Assembly (NCBI GenBank): GCA_963789165.1 | Contig: CAWBJP010000012.1 | Location: forward strand, 384,420 to 448,419 | Length of the DNA: 64,000 nucleotides | DNA from: CAWBJP01 sp963789165 | GTDB taxonomy: Bacteria; Actinomycetota; Acidimicrobiia; IMCC26256; BP-133 | Reading direction: 5' to 3' | In this document: piece after piece, positions 1-15,313 of the stretch | Position numbering within the stretch: the first letter of the stretch is position 1 | Layout of the letters: each line of letters begins with the position of its first letter | Notes under the pieces: generated by a model | The model's input: only the letters and a program-made list of their open reading frames with translations | The model's database searches: none | What the model was told of the DNA's origin: nothing | Program-made: the position numbers and the translations under genes

Positions 1-1681
1 CGACCTGGTCATCTCCGACGGCAAGGGGCGGGTCACCGAGGTCACCGGGGACACCATCACCGTCGAGTACGACGCCAGCGTCGTCGACGAGGACAAGAAC
101 CCCGTCGGGCGCAAGACCGTCCGGCTCCAGAAGTTCCGCCGCTCGAACCAGACCACCTGCATCAACCAGCGCCCTCTGGTGAACGAGGGCGACGAGGTGG
201 TCACGGGCGACATCCTGGCCGACGGTCCCTCCACCCACCACGGCGAACTGGCCCTGGGCAAGAACCTGCTCGTGGCCTTCATGCCCTGGGAGGGGCACAA
301 CTTCGAGGACGCCATCATCATCTCCGAGCGCCTCGTGCGCGACGACGTGCTCACCTCCATCCACATCGAGGAGCACGAGATCGACGCCCGGGACACCAAG
401 CTCGGGGCGGAGGAGATCACCCGGGACATCCCCAACCTGTCCGAGGAGATCCTGAAGGACCTCGACGAGCGGGGCATCATCCGCATCGGAGCCGAGGTGG
501 GCCCCGGTGACGTGCTGGTGGGCAAGGTCACCCCCAAGGGCGAGACGGAGCTCACCCCCGAGGAGCGCCTGCTGCGGGCCATCTTCGGTGAGAAGGCCCG
601 GGAGGTGCGCGACACCTCGCTCAAGGTGCCCCACGGGGAGACCGGCAAGGTCATCGACGTGCGGGTCTTCTCCCGCGACGACGGCCACGAGCTGCCGCCG
701 GGCGTGAACCAGCTGGTCCGCGTGTACGTGGCCCAGAAGCGCAAGATCTCCGAGGGCGACAAGCTGGCCGGCCGGCACGGGAACAAGGGCGTCATCGCCC
801 GCATCCTCCCCGTGGAGGACATGCCCTACCTGGCCGACGGGACGCCGCTCGACATCATCCTCAACCCCCTCGGCGTCCCCTCCCGGATGAACGTGGGCCA
901 GGTCCTCGAAGCCCACCTGGGCTACGCCGCCCGCCACGGCTGGGAGGAAGGCGGAAGGCCACCGGAGTACCCCAACAAGACCCGCCCCATCACCGACCCG
1001 GCGGTGTGGGTGGAGAGCCCCGTGTTCGACGGCGCCCACTGGGACGAGGTCGACGAGACGGGCCGCACCCCGATCATCAAGGGGATCCTCGGCCGGCTCC
1101 ACCCTGACGGGGCCGACGGCACCCGGCTGGTGTCCGACGATGGCAAGGCCCAGCTCTACGACGGTCGCACGGGTCTGCCCTACGACCGGGCCATCACCGT
1201 CGGCTACGTCTACATCCTGAAGCTGGCCCACCTGGTCGACGACAAGATCCACGCCCGGTCGACGGGCCCGTACTCGATGATCACCCAGCAGCCCCTGGGC
1301 GGGAAGGCCCAGTTCGGTGGCCAGCGCCTGGGCGAGATGGAGGTGTGGGCCCTCGAGGCCTACGGCGCCGCCTACGCCCTCCAGGAACTGCTCACCATCA
1401 AGTCCGACGACGTGCTCGGGCGGGTGAAGGTCTACGAGGCCATCGTCAAGGGCGAGAACATCCCCGAACCCGGCATCCCCGAGTCCTTCAAGGTGCTCAT
1501 CAAGGAGATGCAGTCGCTGTGCCTCAACGTCGAGGTGATCTCCACCACTGGTGAGGAGATCGAGATGCGCGAGCTCGACGAGGACGTCTTCCGGACGGCC
1601 GAAGAGCTGGGCATCGACCTGAGCCGACCCGAGAAGGGCAGCGACGAGGAAGACGAGCGCCGGCGCGAGCCGAGCTTCTAA
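1..1681 (+). CDS. rpoB: RNA polymerase beta subunit, C-terminal part (5' end outside window)
   Basis: This is the last ~559 residues of the beta subunit of DNA-dependent RNA polymerase. The reading frame is open from base 2, and the N-terminal half with the rifampicin pocket lies to the left of the window. Diagnostic beta motifs are visible: KISEGDKLAGRHGNKGVI in the catalytic region, NPLGVPSRMNVGQ, and MITQQPLGGKAQFGGQR in the clamp that contacts beta prime. The protein ends in a charged tail (EEDERRREPSF). It is followed 33 bases later by rpoC, whose GAGGAGG ribosome binding site lies in the gap, so the two form the usual rpoBC unit. The identification is secure; only the start is missing. 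Confidence 0.98.
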   Translation, partial: DLVISDGKGRVTEVTGDTITVEYDASVVDEDKNPVGRKTVRLQKFRRSNQTTCINQRPLVNEGDEVVTGDILADGPSTHHGELALGKNLLVAFMPWEGHNFEDAIIISERLVRDDVLTSIHIEEHEIDARDTKLGAEEITRDIPNLSEEILKDLDERGIIRIGAEVGPGDVLVGKVTPKGETELTPEERLLRAIFGEKAREVRDTSLKVPHGETGKVIDVRVFSRDDGHELPPGVNQLVRVYVAQKRKISEGDKLAGRHGNKGVIARILPVEDMPYLADGTPLDIILNPLGVPSRMNVGQVLEAHLGYAARHGWEEGGRPPEYPNKTRPITDPAVWVESPVFDGAHWDEVDETGRTPIIKGILGRLHPDGADGTRLVSDDGKAQLYDGRTGLPYDRAITVGYVYILKLAHLVDDKIHARSTGPYSMITQQPLGGKAQFGGQRLGEMEVWALEAYGAAYALQELLTIKSDDVLGRVKVYEAIVKGENIPEPGIPESFKVLIKEMQSLCLNVEVISTTGEEIEMRELDEDVFRTAEELGIDLSRPEKGSDEEDERRREPSF

Positions 1682-1714
1682 CCAGTTTTCGTTTCAGAGG
1701 AGGCGAAGCACTCA

Positions 1715-5701
<3,987 letters not shown>

Positions 5702-5705
5702 GCGC

Positions 5706-5987
5706 TCAGCTACAGCGGCACGGGGTGCTCCCACACCGGGGGCACCCCGCCGCGTAACGCCGGGCGGCGTCGTCCAGGTTCAGGCCCAGCTGAGCGGCCA
5801 GGGAGGCGAGCCAGGCCAGGACGTCGCCCAGCTCGTGGAGCTGATCGGCGGCGTCGCCCTTGCGGACGGCGCGGGCCAGCTCACCCAGCTCCTCGGCTAG
5901 CCAGGCCACCGTGGCCTCCCGCCCCCGGGCCCGGTCGCGCGCCCCGTAGGTGTGGTCCATCAGAGCCTGGAACTCGGCGATCTCCAT
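5706..5987 (-). CDS. MazG-like nucleotide pyrophosphohydrolase
   Basis: A 93-residue all-alpha protein of the MazG-like NTP pyrophosphohydrolase type. The metal-binding signature is visible as EELGEL followed about 24 residues later by ELGDVLAWL, where the Glu and Asp residues would hold magnesium. Small members of this family hydrolyse (d)NTPs to NMPs or act as housecleaning enzymes; the substrate cannot be told here. The C-terminus carries a cysteine-rich tail (CPRCGSTPCRC) that is not part of the catalytic core and could bind a metal. The gene is convergent with rpoC, ending four bases after its stop, and lies 13 bases downstream of the sigma-like gene on the same strand, so those two may be cotranscribed. 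Confidence 0.75.
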   Translation of the reverse strand: MEIAEFQALMDHTYGARDRARGREATVAWLAEELGELARAVRKGDAADQLHELGDVLAWLASLAAQLGLNLDDAARRYAAGCPRCGSTPCRCS

Positions 5988-6000
5988 GTTTCCTTCTGGA

Positions 6001-7449
6001 CTAGCAGCCGGAGACGGTGATGACCTCGGGCGGGGACGTGGCCGCGTTGCCGCGGATGTCGAAGGCGGTCACCCACCAGTCGACCTCCCCCGCGGCCGGG
6101 AAAGGCCCCAGCGCGGCCGTCCATGATTCCCCGTCCCGGGACATGGCACTCACCGTCTCGGGTCCGGCGCGGCCCCGCTGATGGAGCTCGACCCGGTCGA
6201 CGCCCGACTCTTCCACGACACTGGCCCGCCCCACGAGGGGCCCAGCCCCGGGGCACCCCATCTTGACCGCGGCCTCGGGGGTCACGCCCAGGCCGGACAA
6301 GACCGGCGGCCGTTCCACCCGCGCCTGCACGGGGATGACCGTCGACCCGCCGGTCGAGTGGAGGCGGATCTCGCTGGCCGTGTCGCCCTCGGGGGCCCGG
6401 CCGCGATCCAGCACCACGCTCAGGCGCGACCGTCCCCCGGGGACGATCCGGCCGCCGATCGGAGCCACCTGCAGCCAGGGTGCGCCGGTGCGGGCCGTGA
6501 ACTCGAGGGTTTCGGAGCCGGGGTTGGCCAGTTCCAGCGTGGCTCCGGCGACCGTGGCACCGATCTCCAGTGGCCCGTCGGGCACCTCGAGGCGACCTCC
6601 GGCAGACGGGCCGGCCGTGTCGCCCTCGCGGTCACCCCGGGTCACGGCCAGGCCGGCCAGGAGGAGGAAGAGGGCCCCGATCACACCGCCGACGACGAGC
6701 CCCGGCCGGCCCCAGCGCCGGAGGGTGGCGGGTCCCGGGCCGGCATCGGGCACCGGCGGCAGGGGGAGCGTGCGCATCATCTCCGGCGGGGCCGGCGTGG
6801 GGGGGACGGCGGCCAGCAGCGACGCCACCGGCACCAGGGCGCGACGGCGGTCCCCACAGACGGTGCACTCCTCCTCGTGGGTGACGACATCGGCGGCCAG
6901 GCGGTCTGCGGCGGCGTCGGGCGGGAGCGCCTCGAGGAGGAGCGCCAGACCCGGGCAGTCCTCCTGGCCCAGGCGCGAGAGGAGGACTGCTCCCACCACA
7001 TGCTCGGCCGCCTCCACCGCCGAGCGGGTGGTGGCCGACACCTGGCCGGGCGAGATGCCCAGCGCCACGCCGAGTTCCTCCCCCTCCAGTCCCTGGCGCA
7101 GCGAGAGGTCCAGGACGCCTCGTTGGCGGGCGTCGAGGGACTGGGTGGCCTCCCGGCAGACCCGCTGGAGCTCGTCGGGCGAACCGGCACCGGGCTCGAG
7201 CAGGTCCTCGGGGACGGATGGCGCCGGTGGGGCGTGCGGAACCGCCGCCACCAGGACTGAACCCAGCAGGGTGGCCCGGGTGACCAGGGCGCCGTGCTCG
7301 GCCACGGCGCCGGCGACCGCCTCGGCCACCACGGCGGCCGCCGCTTCCGGGCTCCCGGTCACGGCCAGGGCAAAGTCGTAGAGGGCGTCGCCGTGGCCTT
7401 CGATCACCTGGCCGAGCGCGCTTGGCTTCAAAGGTACGGTTCCCCCCAC
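6001..7449 (-). CDS. Sigma-70-like / zinc anti-sigma-like single-span membrane protein
   Basis: A 482-residue protein with an unusual domain chain. Residues ~20-50 resemble degenerate sigma region 2 (ALYDFALAVTGSPEAA). Residues ~106-150 resemble sigma region 4 (LDARQRGVLDLSL ... LGVALGISPGQVSATTRSA). Residues 191-198 (HEEECTVC) match the HxxxCxxC core of zinc anti-sigma domains. Residues ~250-270 form one membrane span, and ~200 residues of beta-rich, Gly/Pro-rich sequence would lie outside the cell. I infer a membrane-tethered regulator in which the sigma-like and anti-sigma-like parts share one chain; DNA or core binding is unproven because region 2 is weak. The start is GTG at 7449, with TTG at 7431 as an alternative. 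It is divergent from rpsL. Confidence 0.6.
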   Translation of the reverse strand: MGGTVPLKPSALGQVIEGHGDALYDFALAVTGSPEAAAAVVAEAVAGAVAEHGALVTRATLLGSVLVAAVPHAPPAPSVPEDLLEPGAGSPDELQRVCREATQSLDARQRGVLDLSLRQGLEGEELGVALGISPGQVSATTRSAVEAAEHVVGAVLLSRLGQEDCPGLALLLEALPPDAAADRLAADVVTHEEECTVCGDRRRALVPVASLLAAVPPTPAPPEMMRTLPLPPVPDAGPGPATLRRWGRPGLVVGGVIGALFLLLAGLAVTRGDREGDTAGPSAGGRLEVPDGPLEIGATVAGATLELANPGSETLEFTARTGAPWLQVAPIGGRIVPGGRSRLSVVLDRGRAPEGDTASEIRLHSTGGSTVIPVQARVERPPVLSGLGVTPEAAVKMGCPGAGPLVGRASVVEESGVDRVELHQRGRAGPETVSAMSRDGESWTAALGPFPAAGEVDWWVTAFDIRGNAATSPPEVITVSGC

Positions 7450-7577
7450 GGCGAGCGATGGTAGAGACTTACAATTTCTTCCACAACCTGCCTTCCCCCG
7501 CCGGACTGGGTGGTTTCCTGGCCACCCTCCGGCTCAGCTATCGTGTTTCGTTCTGTCAAGACCTTTCGAGGAGTGCG

Positions 7578-7949
7578 GTGCCCACCATTGAGCAGCTGGT
7601 CCGTAAGGGCCGCCATTCCAAACCGGAGAAGACGAAGACCGCGGCCCTGAAGGGCGCACCCCAGCGCCGGGGGGTGTGCACCCGCGTCTACACCACGACA
7701 CCCAAGAAGCCGAACTCCGCCCTGCGCAAGGTGGCCCGGGTCCGGCTCACCAGCGGTATCGAGATCACGGCCTATATCCCCGGCATCGGCCACAACCTCC
7801 AGGAGCACTCCATCGTGCTCGTGCGTGGCGGCCGGGTGAAGGATCTGCCCGGCGTGCGTTACAAAGTCATCCGGGGCACTCTCGACGCCAGCGGCGTGCG
7901 CAACCGGAAGCAGGCCCGCAGCCGTTACGGCGCCAAGAGGGAGAGCTGA
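7578..7949 (+). CDS. rpsL: 30S ribosomal protein S12
   Basis: Small-subunit protein S12 (123 residues), part of the decoding centre. The conserved loop TTPKKPNSALRK is present with lysine at position 43, the residue whose change gives streptomycin resistance, so the encoded form is the wild-type (sensitive) one. The second conserved loop is GRVKDLPGVRYK. The GTG at 7578 gives the family start (PTIEQLVRKGR) and is preceded by a GAGG site; the open frame continues further upstream but without S12-like sequence. The stop overlaps the rpsG start (TGATG). It is the first gene of the str-type unit rpsL-rpsG-fusA-tuf. Confidence 0.97.
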   Translation: MPTIEQLVRKGRHSKPEKTKTAALKGAPQRRGVCTRVYTTTPKKPNSALRKVARVRLTSGIEITAYIPGIGHNLQEHSIVLVRGGRVKDLPGVRYKVIRGTLDASGVRNRKQARSRYGAKRES

Positions 7950-8419
7950 TGCCTCGTAAGGGCCCCGCCCCCAGACGCGATTTGATGCCCGACCCCATCC
8001 ACCGCTCGGTCCTGGTGACCCAGCTGGTGAACAAGGTGCTGCTCCGGGGCAAGCGGTCGCTGGCCGAGCAGATCGTCTACGACGCGCTCGAGGAGATGGA
8101 ACAGAAGACTGGCGGCGACGCCATGGCGACGCTCAAGCGGGCGCTCGACAACGTCAAGCCGGCCCTCGAGGTGCGCAGCCGCCGGGTCGGTGGCGCCACG
8201 TATCAGGTGCCGGTCGAGGTGCGGCCACGGCGCTCCACCACACTGGCCATCCGGTGGATCATCGGTTTCTCCCGCCAGCGCCGGGAGAAGACGATGGCGG
8301 AGCGCCTCGCCGCCGAGTTGATGGACGCGTCCAACGGTGTCGGCGCCTCGGTCAAGCGCAAAGACGACCTGCACAAGATGGCGGAGTCAAACAAGGCGTT
8401 CGCGCACTACAGGTGGTGA
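7949..8419 (+). CDS. rpsG: 30S ribosomal protein S7
   Basis: S7, 156 residues, the primary 16S rRNA binder that nucleates assembly of the 30S head. Family landmarks are MPRKGPAPRRDLMPDP at the N-terminus, the loop VRSRRVGGATYQVPVEV, and the C-terminus NKAFAHYRW. The ATG at 7949 shares its A with the stop codon of rpsL, which implies translational coupling. It is followed by a 157-base gap before fusA. Confidence 0.97.
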   Translation: MPRKGPAPRRDLMPDPIHRSVLVTQLVNKVLLRGKRSLAEQIVYDALEEMEQKTGGDAMATLKRALDNVKPALEVRSRRVGGATYQVPVEVRPRRSTTLAIRWIIGFSRQRREKTMAERLAAELMDASNGVGASVKRKDDLHKMAESNKAFAHYRW

Positions 8420-8529
8420 GGTCCCCGAGATTGGAAACGCAGCGACGTTGAACCGTACGAGCAAGTCGAAGGGGGTGGGGGCGAGCCGGTAGCCGGGCGT
8501 AACTCGCAGGCGGGCCGACCGCCAACCAC

Positions 8530-8552
8530 CGGCCGGGCGAATCGCCCGGCCG
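8530..8552 (+). terminator. GC-rich hairpin in the rpsG-fusA gap
   Basis: A perfect 10-bp stem (CGGCCGGGCG ... CGCCCGGCCG) with a 3-base loop lies about 24 bases before the fusA start. There is no T-run after it, so it is not a textbook intrinsic terminator. It may be an attenuator or an RNA processing site that sets fusA-tuf expression relative to rpsL-rpsG. The rest of the 157-base gap shows no recognised promoter or element. Confidence 0.45.
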
Positions 8553-8576
8553 TCCCTTGCCCCGAGAAAGAAAGAG

Positions 8577-10703
<2,127 letters not shown>

Positions 10704-10704
10704 A

Positions 10705-10730
10705 ACCCCCGGGGGCCGGGTTGTCCCCGA
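10705..10730 (+). repeat. GC-rich palindromic element between fusA and tuf
   Basis: The sequence ACCCCCGGGGGCCGGG, then TTGTCCCCGACA, begins one base after the fusA stop. It closely matches the element after rpsQ (17919-17946) and is related to those at 11957, 21541, 45945, 51981 and 62699. It can fold through CCCCCGGGGG. It is a candidate member of a dispersed family that sits at gene junctions. Confidence 0.55.
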
Positions 10731-10766
10731 CAAGAAAAAACTCGTGAAGGAGCCAGGGGTACTTCT

Positions 10767-11954
<1,188 letters not shown>

Positions 11955-11956
11955 CA

Positions 11957-11979
11957 CTCGGGGGGCTCTGCCCCCCGAG
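11957..11979 (+). terminator. Strong hairpin just after tuf
   Basis: CTCGGGGGGC and GCCCCCCGAG form a perfect 10-bp stem closed by the loop TCT, three bases after the tuf stop. No U-run follows. Its 3' arm is the first part of a 35-bp tandem repeat, so the same G-run could also pair with C-runs in later copies. It probably acts as an attenuator or 3'-end stabiliser between tuf and the S10 cluster. Confidence 0.6.
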
Positions 11980-12106
11980 GACCCCCCGAAGTCAAAAGAA
12001 ACCTGCCCCCCGAGAACCCCCCGAAGTCAAAAGAAACCTGCCCCCCGAGAACCCCCCGAAGTCAAAAGAAACCTGCCCCCCGAGGACCCCCCGAAGTCAA
12101 AAGAAA
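11967..12106 (+). repeat. Four tandem 35-bp repeats between tuf and rpsJ
   Basis: Four head-to-tail units (11967-12001, 12002-12036, 12037-12071, 12072-12106) are identical apart from the first base of unit 1 and GAGGA in units 1 and 4 against GAGAA in units 2 and 3. Each unit is CCTG, C6, GAG(G/A)A, C6, then GAAGTCAAAAGAAA. Thirty-five is not a multiple of three, so the array is not maintained as coding sequence. The C-runs are complementary to the G6 run at 11960-11965. The array ends 16 bases before rpsJ and forms almost the whole leader of the S10 cluster. Confidence 0.9.
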
Positions 12107-12122
12107 TAGAGCAGAGATCAAC

Positions 12123-12449
12123 ATGGCGGACGCCAAGGGACAGAAGATCCGGATCCGGCTCAAAGCCTACGATCACGAGATCATCGACCAGTCGACGAAG
12201 AAGATCGTCGAGACGGTCGTCCGTACCCAGGCGCGGGTGCGGGGCCCGGTCCCGCTGCCCACCGAGATCCACCGCTACTGCGTCATCCGCTCCCCCCACG
12301 TCGACAAGGACTCCCGCGAGCATTTCGAGATGCGGGTGCACAAGCGCCTCCTCGACATCCTCGAGCCCACCCCCAAGACGGTCGACTCCCTCCAGCGGCT
12401 CGACCTGCCGGCGGGCGTCGACATCGAAATCAAGATCCAGCAGGCGTAG
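12123..12449 (+). CDS. rpsJ: 30S ribosomal protein S10
   Basis: S10, 108 residues, a 30S head protein that in many bacteria also serves as NusE in transcription antitermination. The family signature IRIRLKAYDHEIIDQS and the loop PHVDKDSREHFEMRVHKR are present. The start at 12123 follows the 35-bp repeat array with only a weak purine-rich binding site (AGCAGAGA). It is the first gene of the S10 cluster, so the repeat array lies where leader control of this operon would act. Confidence 0.96.
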   Translation: MADAKGQKIRIRLKAYDHEIIDQSTKKIVETVVRTQARVRGPVPLPTEIHRYCVIRSPHVDKDSREHFEMRVHKRLLDILEPTPKTVDSLQRLDLPAGVDIEIKIQQA

Positions 12450-12454
12450 ACACC

Positions 12455-13096
12455 ATGGCCAGGAAGGGCATTCTCGGGCAGAAGCTCGGCATGACGCAGG
12501 TCTGGGACGCCCAGAACCGGGCCATCCCGGTGACGGTCATTCAGGCCGGGCCCTGCCGCGTCATCTCGGTGAAGACGCCCGAGCGTGATGGCTACTCCGC
12601 CGTGCAGCTCTCCTTCGGCGATGTGAAGCCCAAGCGGGTGAACAAGCCGGAGGCGGGCCACTTCAAGCGTCACGACGCCGCCCCCGCCCGCCACCTGGCC
12701 GAGCTGCGCGTCGACGACTCCAGCGCCTTCGCCGTCGGCCAGGTGATTGCCGCCGACGTCTTCGCCGCCGGCGAGAAGGTGGACGTGACCGGCATCTCCA
12801 AGGGCAAGGGCTTCAGCGGCCACATCCAGCGCCACAACTTCAAGGGCCAGGGCGCCTCCCACGGCAACCACAAGAAGCACCGTGCGCCCGGGGCGATCGG
12901 TGCCTGCGCCACGCCGTCCCGGGTGTTCAAGGGCGTCAAGATGGCGGGCCAGCTCGGGAACACGCGGATCACCACGCTCAACCTCGAGGTGGTGGAGGGC
13001 GATGCCGAGCGGGGCCTGCTCCTGGTGCGGGGTGCCGTTCCCGGCCCTACCGGCGGACTCGTGTTCGTCCGCAACGCGGTGAAGGGCGGTGGGTGA
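12455..13096 (+). CDS. rplC: 50S ribosomal protein L3
   Basis: L3, 213 residues, one of the first proteins to bind 23S rRNA and reaching to the peptidyl-transferase centre. It starts with the family sequence GILGQKLGMTQVWD and has the conserved central loop GKGFSGHIQRHNFKGQGASHG, normally carrying the methylated glutamine. It begins five bases after rpsJ, and its stop TGA overlaps the rplD ATG. Confidence 0.97.
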   Translation: MARKGILGQKLGMTQVWDAQNRAIPVTVIQAGPCRVISVKTPERDGYSAVQLSFGDVKPKRVNKPEAGHFKRHDAAPARHLAELRVDDSSAFAVGQVIAADVFAAGEKVDVTGISKGKGFSGHIQRHNFKGQGASHGNHKKHRAPGAIGACATPSRVFKGVKMAGQLGNTRITTLNLEVVEGDAERGLLLVRGAVPGPTGGLVFVRNAVKGGG

Positions 13097-13893
13097 TGGC
13101 CCCGGTGGTCGTAGAGCATCCTGACCTGCCCAGCGGCATCTTCGGCATCCAGCCCAACGTCCCGGTCATGCACCAGGTGGTGACGGCCCAGCTGGCCGCC
13201 GCCCGTTCCGGCACCCACTCCACCAAGACCCGGGCCGAAGTGTCCGGTGGCGGGGCGAAGCCGTGGCGCCAGAAGGGCACCGGACGCGCCCGTCAGGGCT
13301 CGTCCCGGGCGCCCCACTGGAAAGGTGGCGGCGTCGCTCACGGCCCCCACCCTCGGAGCTACCGCCAGCGCACCCCCAAGAAGATGGTGTGGCTGGCCCT
13401 GCGCTCGGCCCTGTCGGACCGGGCCGCTTCGGGTGACGTGGTGGTGATCGAAGCCTGGGGTTTCGCCGCGCCCAAGACCAAGGAGGCCCGCCAGGCGCTC
13501 GACGGTCTGGGGGTCCAGGCCAAGGATCGGGCCCTGATCGTCCTGCCCCGGGATGACGAGGCGGCGTGGAAGTCGTTCCGCAACCTTGGCGACCGGGTGG
13601 CGCTCACCAGTGTGGAGGAGCTCTCTGCCTACGACGTGCTCGTGGCGGACCGGGTCATCTTCACCGCCGATACGCTGGCGGCGCTGGCCGCCCGGGCCGA
13701 AAAGGGTGGCCCGGCCGAGCCCGAGGGGCTGTCCGACCAGAGCTTCGGGGCCGCCTCGCCTCCCGTGATCGATCCCACGCCGGCCACACCGGGATCCGAG
13801 GTTCCGCTGGCGAGCCGGCCGGAGGTTCCCGAGCCGCCTGCGGCGGAAGACGCGGCGGAACAAGCGGACGACGAAGCAGGTGAAGAGCAATGA
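13096..13893 (+). CDS. rplD: 50S ribosomal protein L4 with acidic C-terminal tail
   Basis: L4, 265 residues. The exit-tunnel loop is recognisable as GGAKPWRQKGTGRARQGS, followed by PRSYRQRTPKKM. The core ends near residue 200; the last ~65 residues are a low-complexity Ala/Glu/Pro extension (for example PEPPAAEDAAEQADDE) not found in the usual ~205-residue protein. I chose ATG 13096, coupled to the rplC stop as TGATG, over the in-frame GTG at 13093. The stop overlaps the rplW start (ATGA). In some bacteria L4 represses its own operon; no such target was identified here. Confidence 0.95.
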   Translation: MAPVVVEHPDLPSGIFGIQPNVPVMHQVVTAQLAAARSGTHSTKTRAEVSGGGAKPWRQKGTGRARQGSSRAPHWKGGGVAHGPHPRSYRQRTPKKMVWLALRSALSDRAASGDVVVIEAWGFAAPKTKEARQALDGLGVQAKDRALIVLPRDDEAAWKSFRNLGDRVALTSVEELSAYDVLVADRVIFTADTLAALAARAEKGGPAEPEGLSDQSFGAASPPVIDPTPATPGSEVPLASRPEVPEPPAAEDAAEQADDEAGEEQ

Positions 13894-14183
13894 ACAAGGA
13901 TCCCCGCGACATCGTGTTGCGGCCCGTGGTGTCGGAGAAGTCCTACGCGCTCCTGGACAGCAACGTCTACACCTTCGTCGTGGCTCCTCACGCCAACAAG
14001 ATCGAGATCAAGCAGGCGGTGGAGGCCATCTTCAACGTGAAGGTGACCCGCATCTCGACGCTCAATCGCAAGGGCAAGCTCAAGCGCAACCGCCGGTCCA
14101 ACACCATGGGCAAGCGATCTGACAGCAAGCGGGCGTTCGTCACCTTGGCCGCCGACGACCGCATCGACCTCTTCGGGAGTTAG
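13890..14183 (+). CDS. rplW: 50S ribosomal protein L23
   Basis: L23, 97 residues, located at the tunnel exit where trigger factor and the signal recognition particle dock. Family features are DIVLRPVVSEKSYALL at the N-terminus, then NKIEIKQAVEAIFNVKVTRI. Its ATG overlaps the rplD stop by four bases, and rplB follows six bases after its own stop. Confidence 0.96.
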   Translation: MNKDPRDIVLRPVVSEKSYALLDSNVYTFVVAPHANKIEIKQAVEAIFNVKVTRISTLNRKGKLKRNRRSNTMGKRSDSKRAFVTLAADDRIDLFGS

Positions 14184-14189
14184 TTCGCC

Positions 14190-15026
14190 ATGCCGCTGCG
14201 CAAGCGCAAGCCCACGAGCCCGGGACGACGGTTCCAGTCGGTCTCCGACTTCTCCGAGATCACCACCGACCGCCCCGAGCGCTCGCTGACCAGGGCGAAG
14301 CCCTCCACGGGCGGCCGCAACGTCCACGGGCGCCTGACGGCGCGCCACCGCGGCGGCGGTCACAAGCAGCGCTACCGGGTCGTGGACTTCCGCCGGGAGA
14401 AGGACGGGATCCCGGCCAAGGTGGCCACCATCGAGTACGACCCCAACCGCAACGCCCGGATCGCCCTGCTCCACTACCGCGACGGCGAGAAGCGCTACAT
14501 CCTCGCTCCCGCCCGGGTGGCGGTGGGGGACATCCTGATGTCGGGTCAGGGCTCTGAGATCCGGCCGGGCAATGCCCTCCCCATGCGCTACATCCCCGTC
14601 GGCACCGTTATCCACAACGTGGAGCTGCAGCCCGGCGGGGGCGGAAAGATCGCCCGGGGCGCGGGCATGAGCGTCCAGCTGGTGGCCAAGGAAGGCGATT
14701 TCGCCACGGTGCGGCTGCCGTCCACGGAGATGCGGCGGGTCGCCATCGACTGCCGGGCCACGGTGGGCCAGGTGGGCAATGTCGAAGCCGAGCTGATCTC
14801 GCTGGGCAAGGCGGGTCGCAACCGCTGGAAGGGCAAGCGGCCCCATGTCCGGGGCGTGGCCATGAACCCCGTCGACCATCCTCTCGGGGGTGGGGAAGGC
14901 AAGAGCTCGGGCGGACGCCACCCCACGTCGCCCTGGGGGAAGAAGGAAGGCCGGACGCGAGCGAAGCACAAGTCCTCCGACGCCCTGATCATCCGTCGTC
15001 GTCGTGCCCGCGGGGCCCGGAGGTAG
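14190..15026 (+). CDS. rplB: 50S ribosomal protein L2
   Basis: L2, 278 residues, required for subunit joining and peptidyl transfer. It has the N-terminal KPTSPGRRFQSVSDF, the RNA-binding stretch GRLTARHRGGGHKQRYR, and the C-terminal loop with the essential histidine region (MNPVDHPLGGGEGKSSGG). Length and motifs are standard. It is tightly packed between rplW and rpsS. Confidence 0.97.
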   Translation: MPLRKRKPTSPGRRFQSVSDFSEITTDRPERSLTRAKPSTGGRNVHGRLTARHRGGGHKQRYRVVDFRREKDGIPAKVATIEYDPNRNARIALLHYRDGEKRYILAPARVAVGDILMSGQGSEIRPGNALPMRYIPVGTVIHNVELQPGGGGKIARGAGMSVQLVAKEGDFATVRLPSTEMRRVAIDCRATVGQVGNVEAELISLGKAGRNRWKGKRPHVRGVAMNPVDHPLGGGEGKSSGGRHPTSPWGKKEGRTRAKHKSSDALIIRRRRARGARR

Positions 15027-15029
15027 CTC

Positions 15030-15308
15030 ATGCCGCGCAGCCTGAAGAAAGGTCCCTTCGTTGATGACCACCTGCGGGTCAAGGTGGAACGCCTGAACGA
15101 GTCCGGCGACAAGAAGGTCGTCAAGACCTGGTCGCGCCGTTCCACCATCATCCCGGAGATGGTCGGTCACACCATCGCCGTCCATGACGGGCGCAAGCAC
15201 GTTCCGGTCTACGTGACCGAGGCGATGGTGGGACACAAGCTCGGAGAGTTCGCTCCCACCCGCACCTTCCGGTACCACGCCGGCCAGGAACGCTCGAGTA
15301 GACGGTAA
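15030..15308 (+). CDS. rpsS: 30S ribosomal protein S19
   Basis: S19, 92 residues, a 30S head protein that contacts the A-site finger. It shows PRSLKKGPFVDDHL, then TWSRRSTIIPEMVGHTIAVH and the C-terminal GEFAPTRTFRYHAG. It begins three bases after rplB and ends five bases before rplV. Confidence 0.96.
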   Translation: MPRSLKKGPFVDDHLRVKVERLNESGDKKVVKTWSRRSTIIPEMVGHTIAVHDGRKHVPVYVTEAMVGHKLGEFAPTRTFRYHAGQERSSRR

Positions 15309-15313
15309 CGACG

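Noticed and set aside
11967..12106. CRISPR array
   Set aside because: The 35-bp units are contiguous with no spacers between them, and no cas gene is near.
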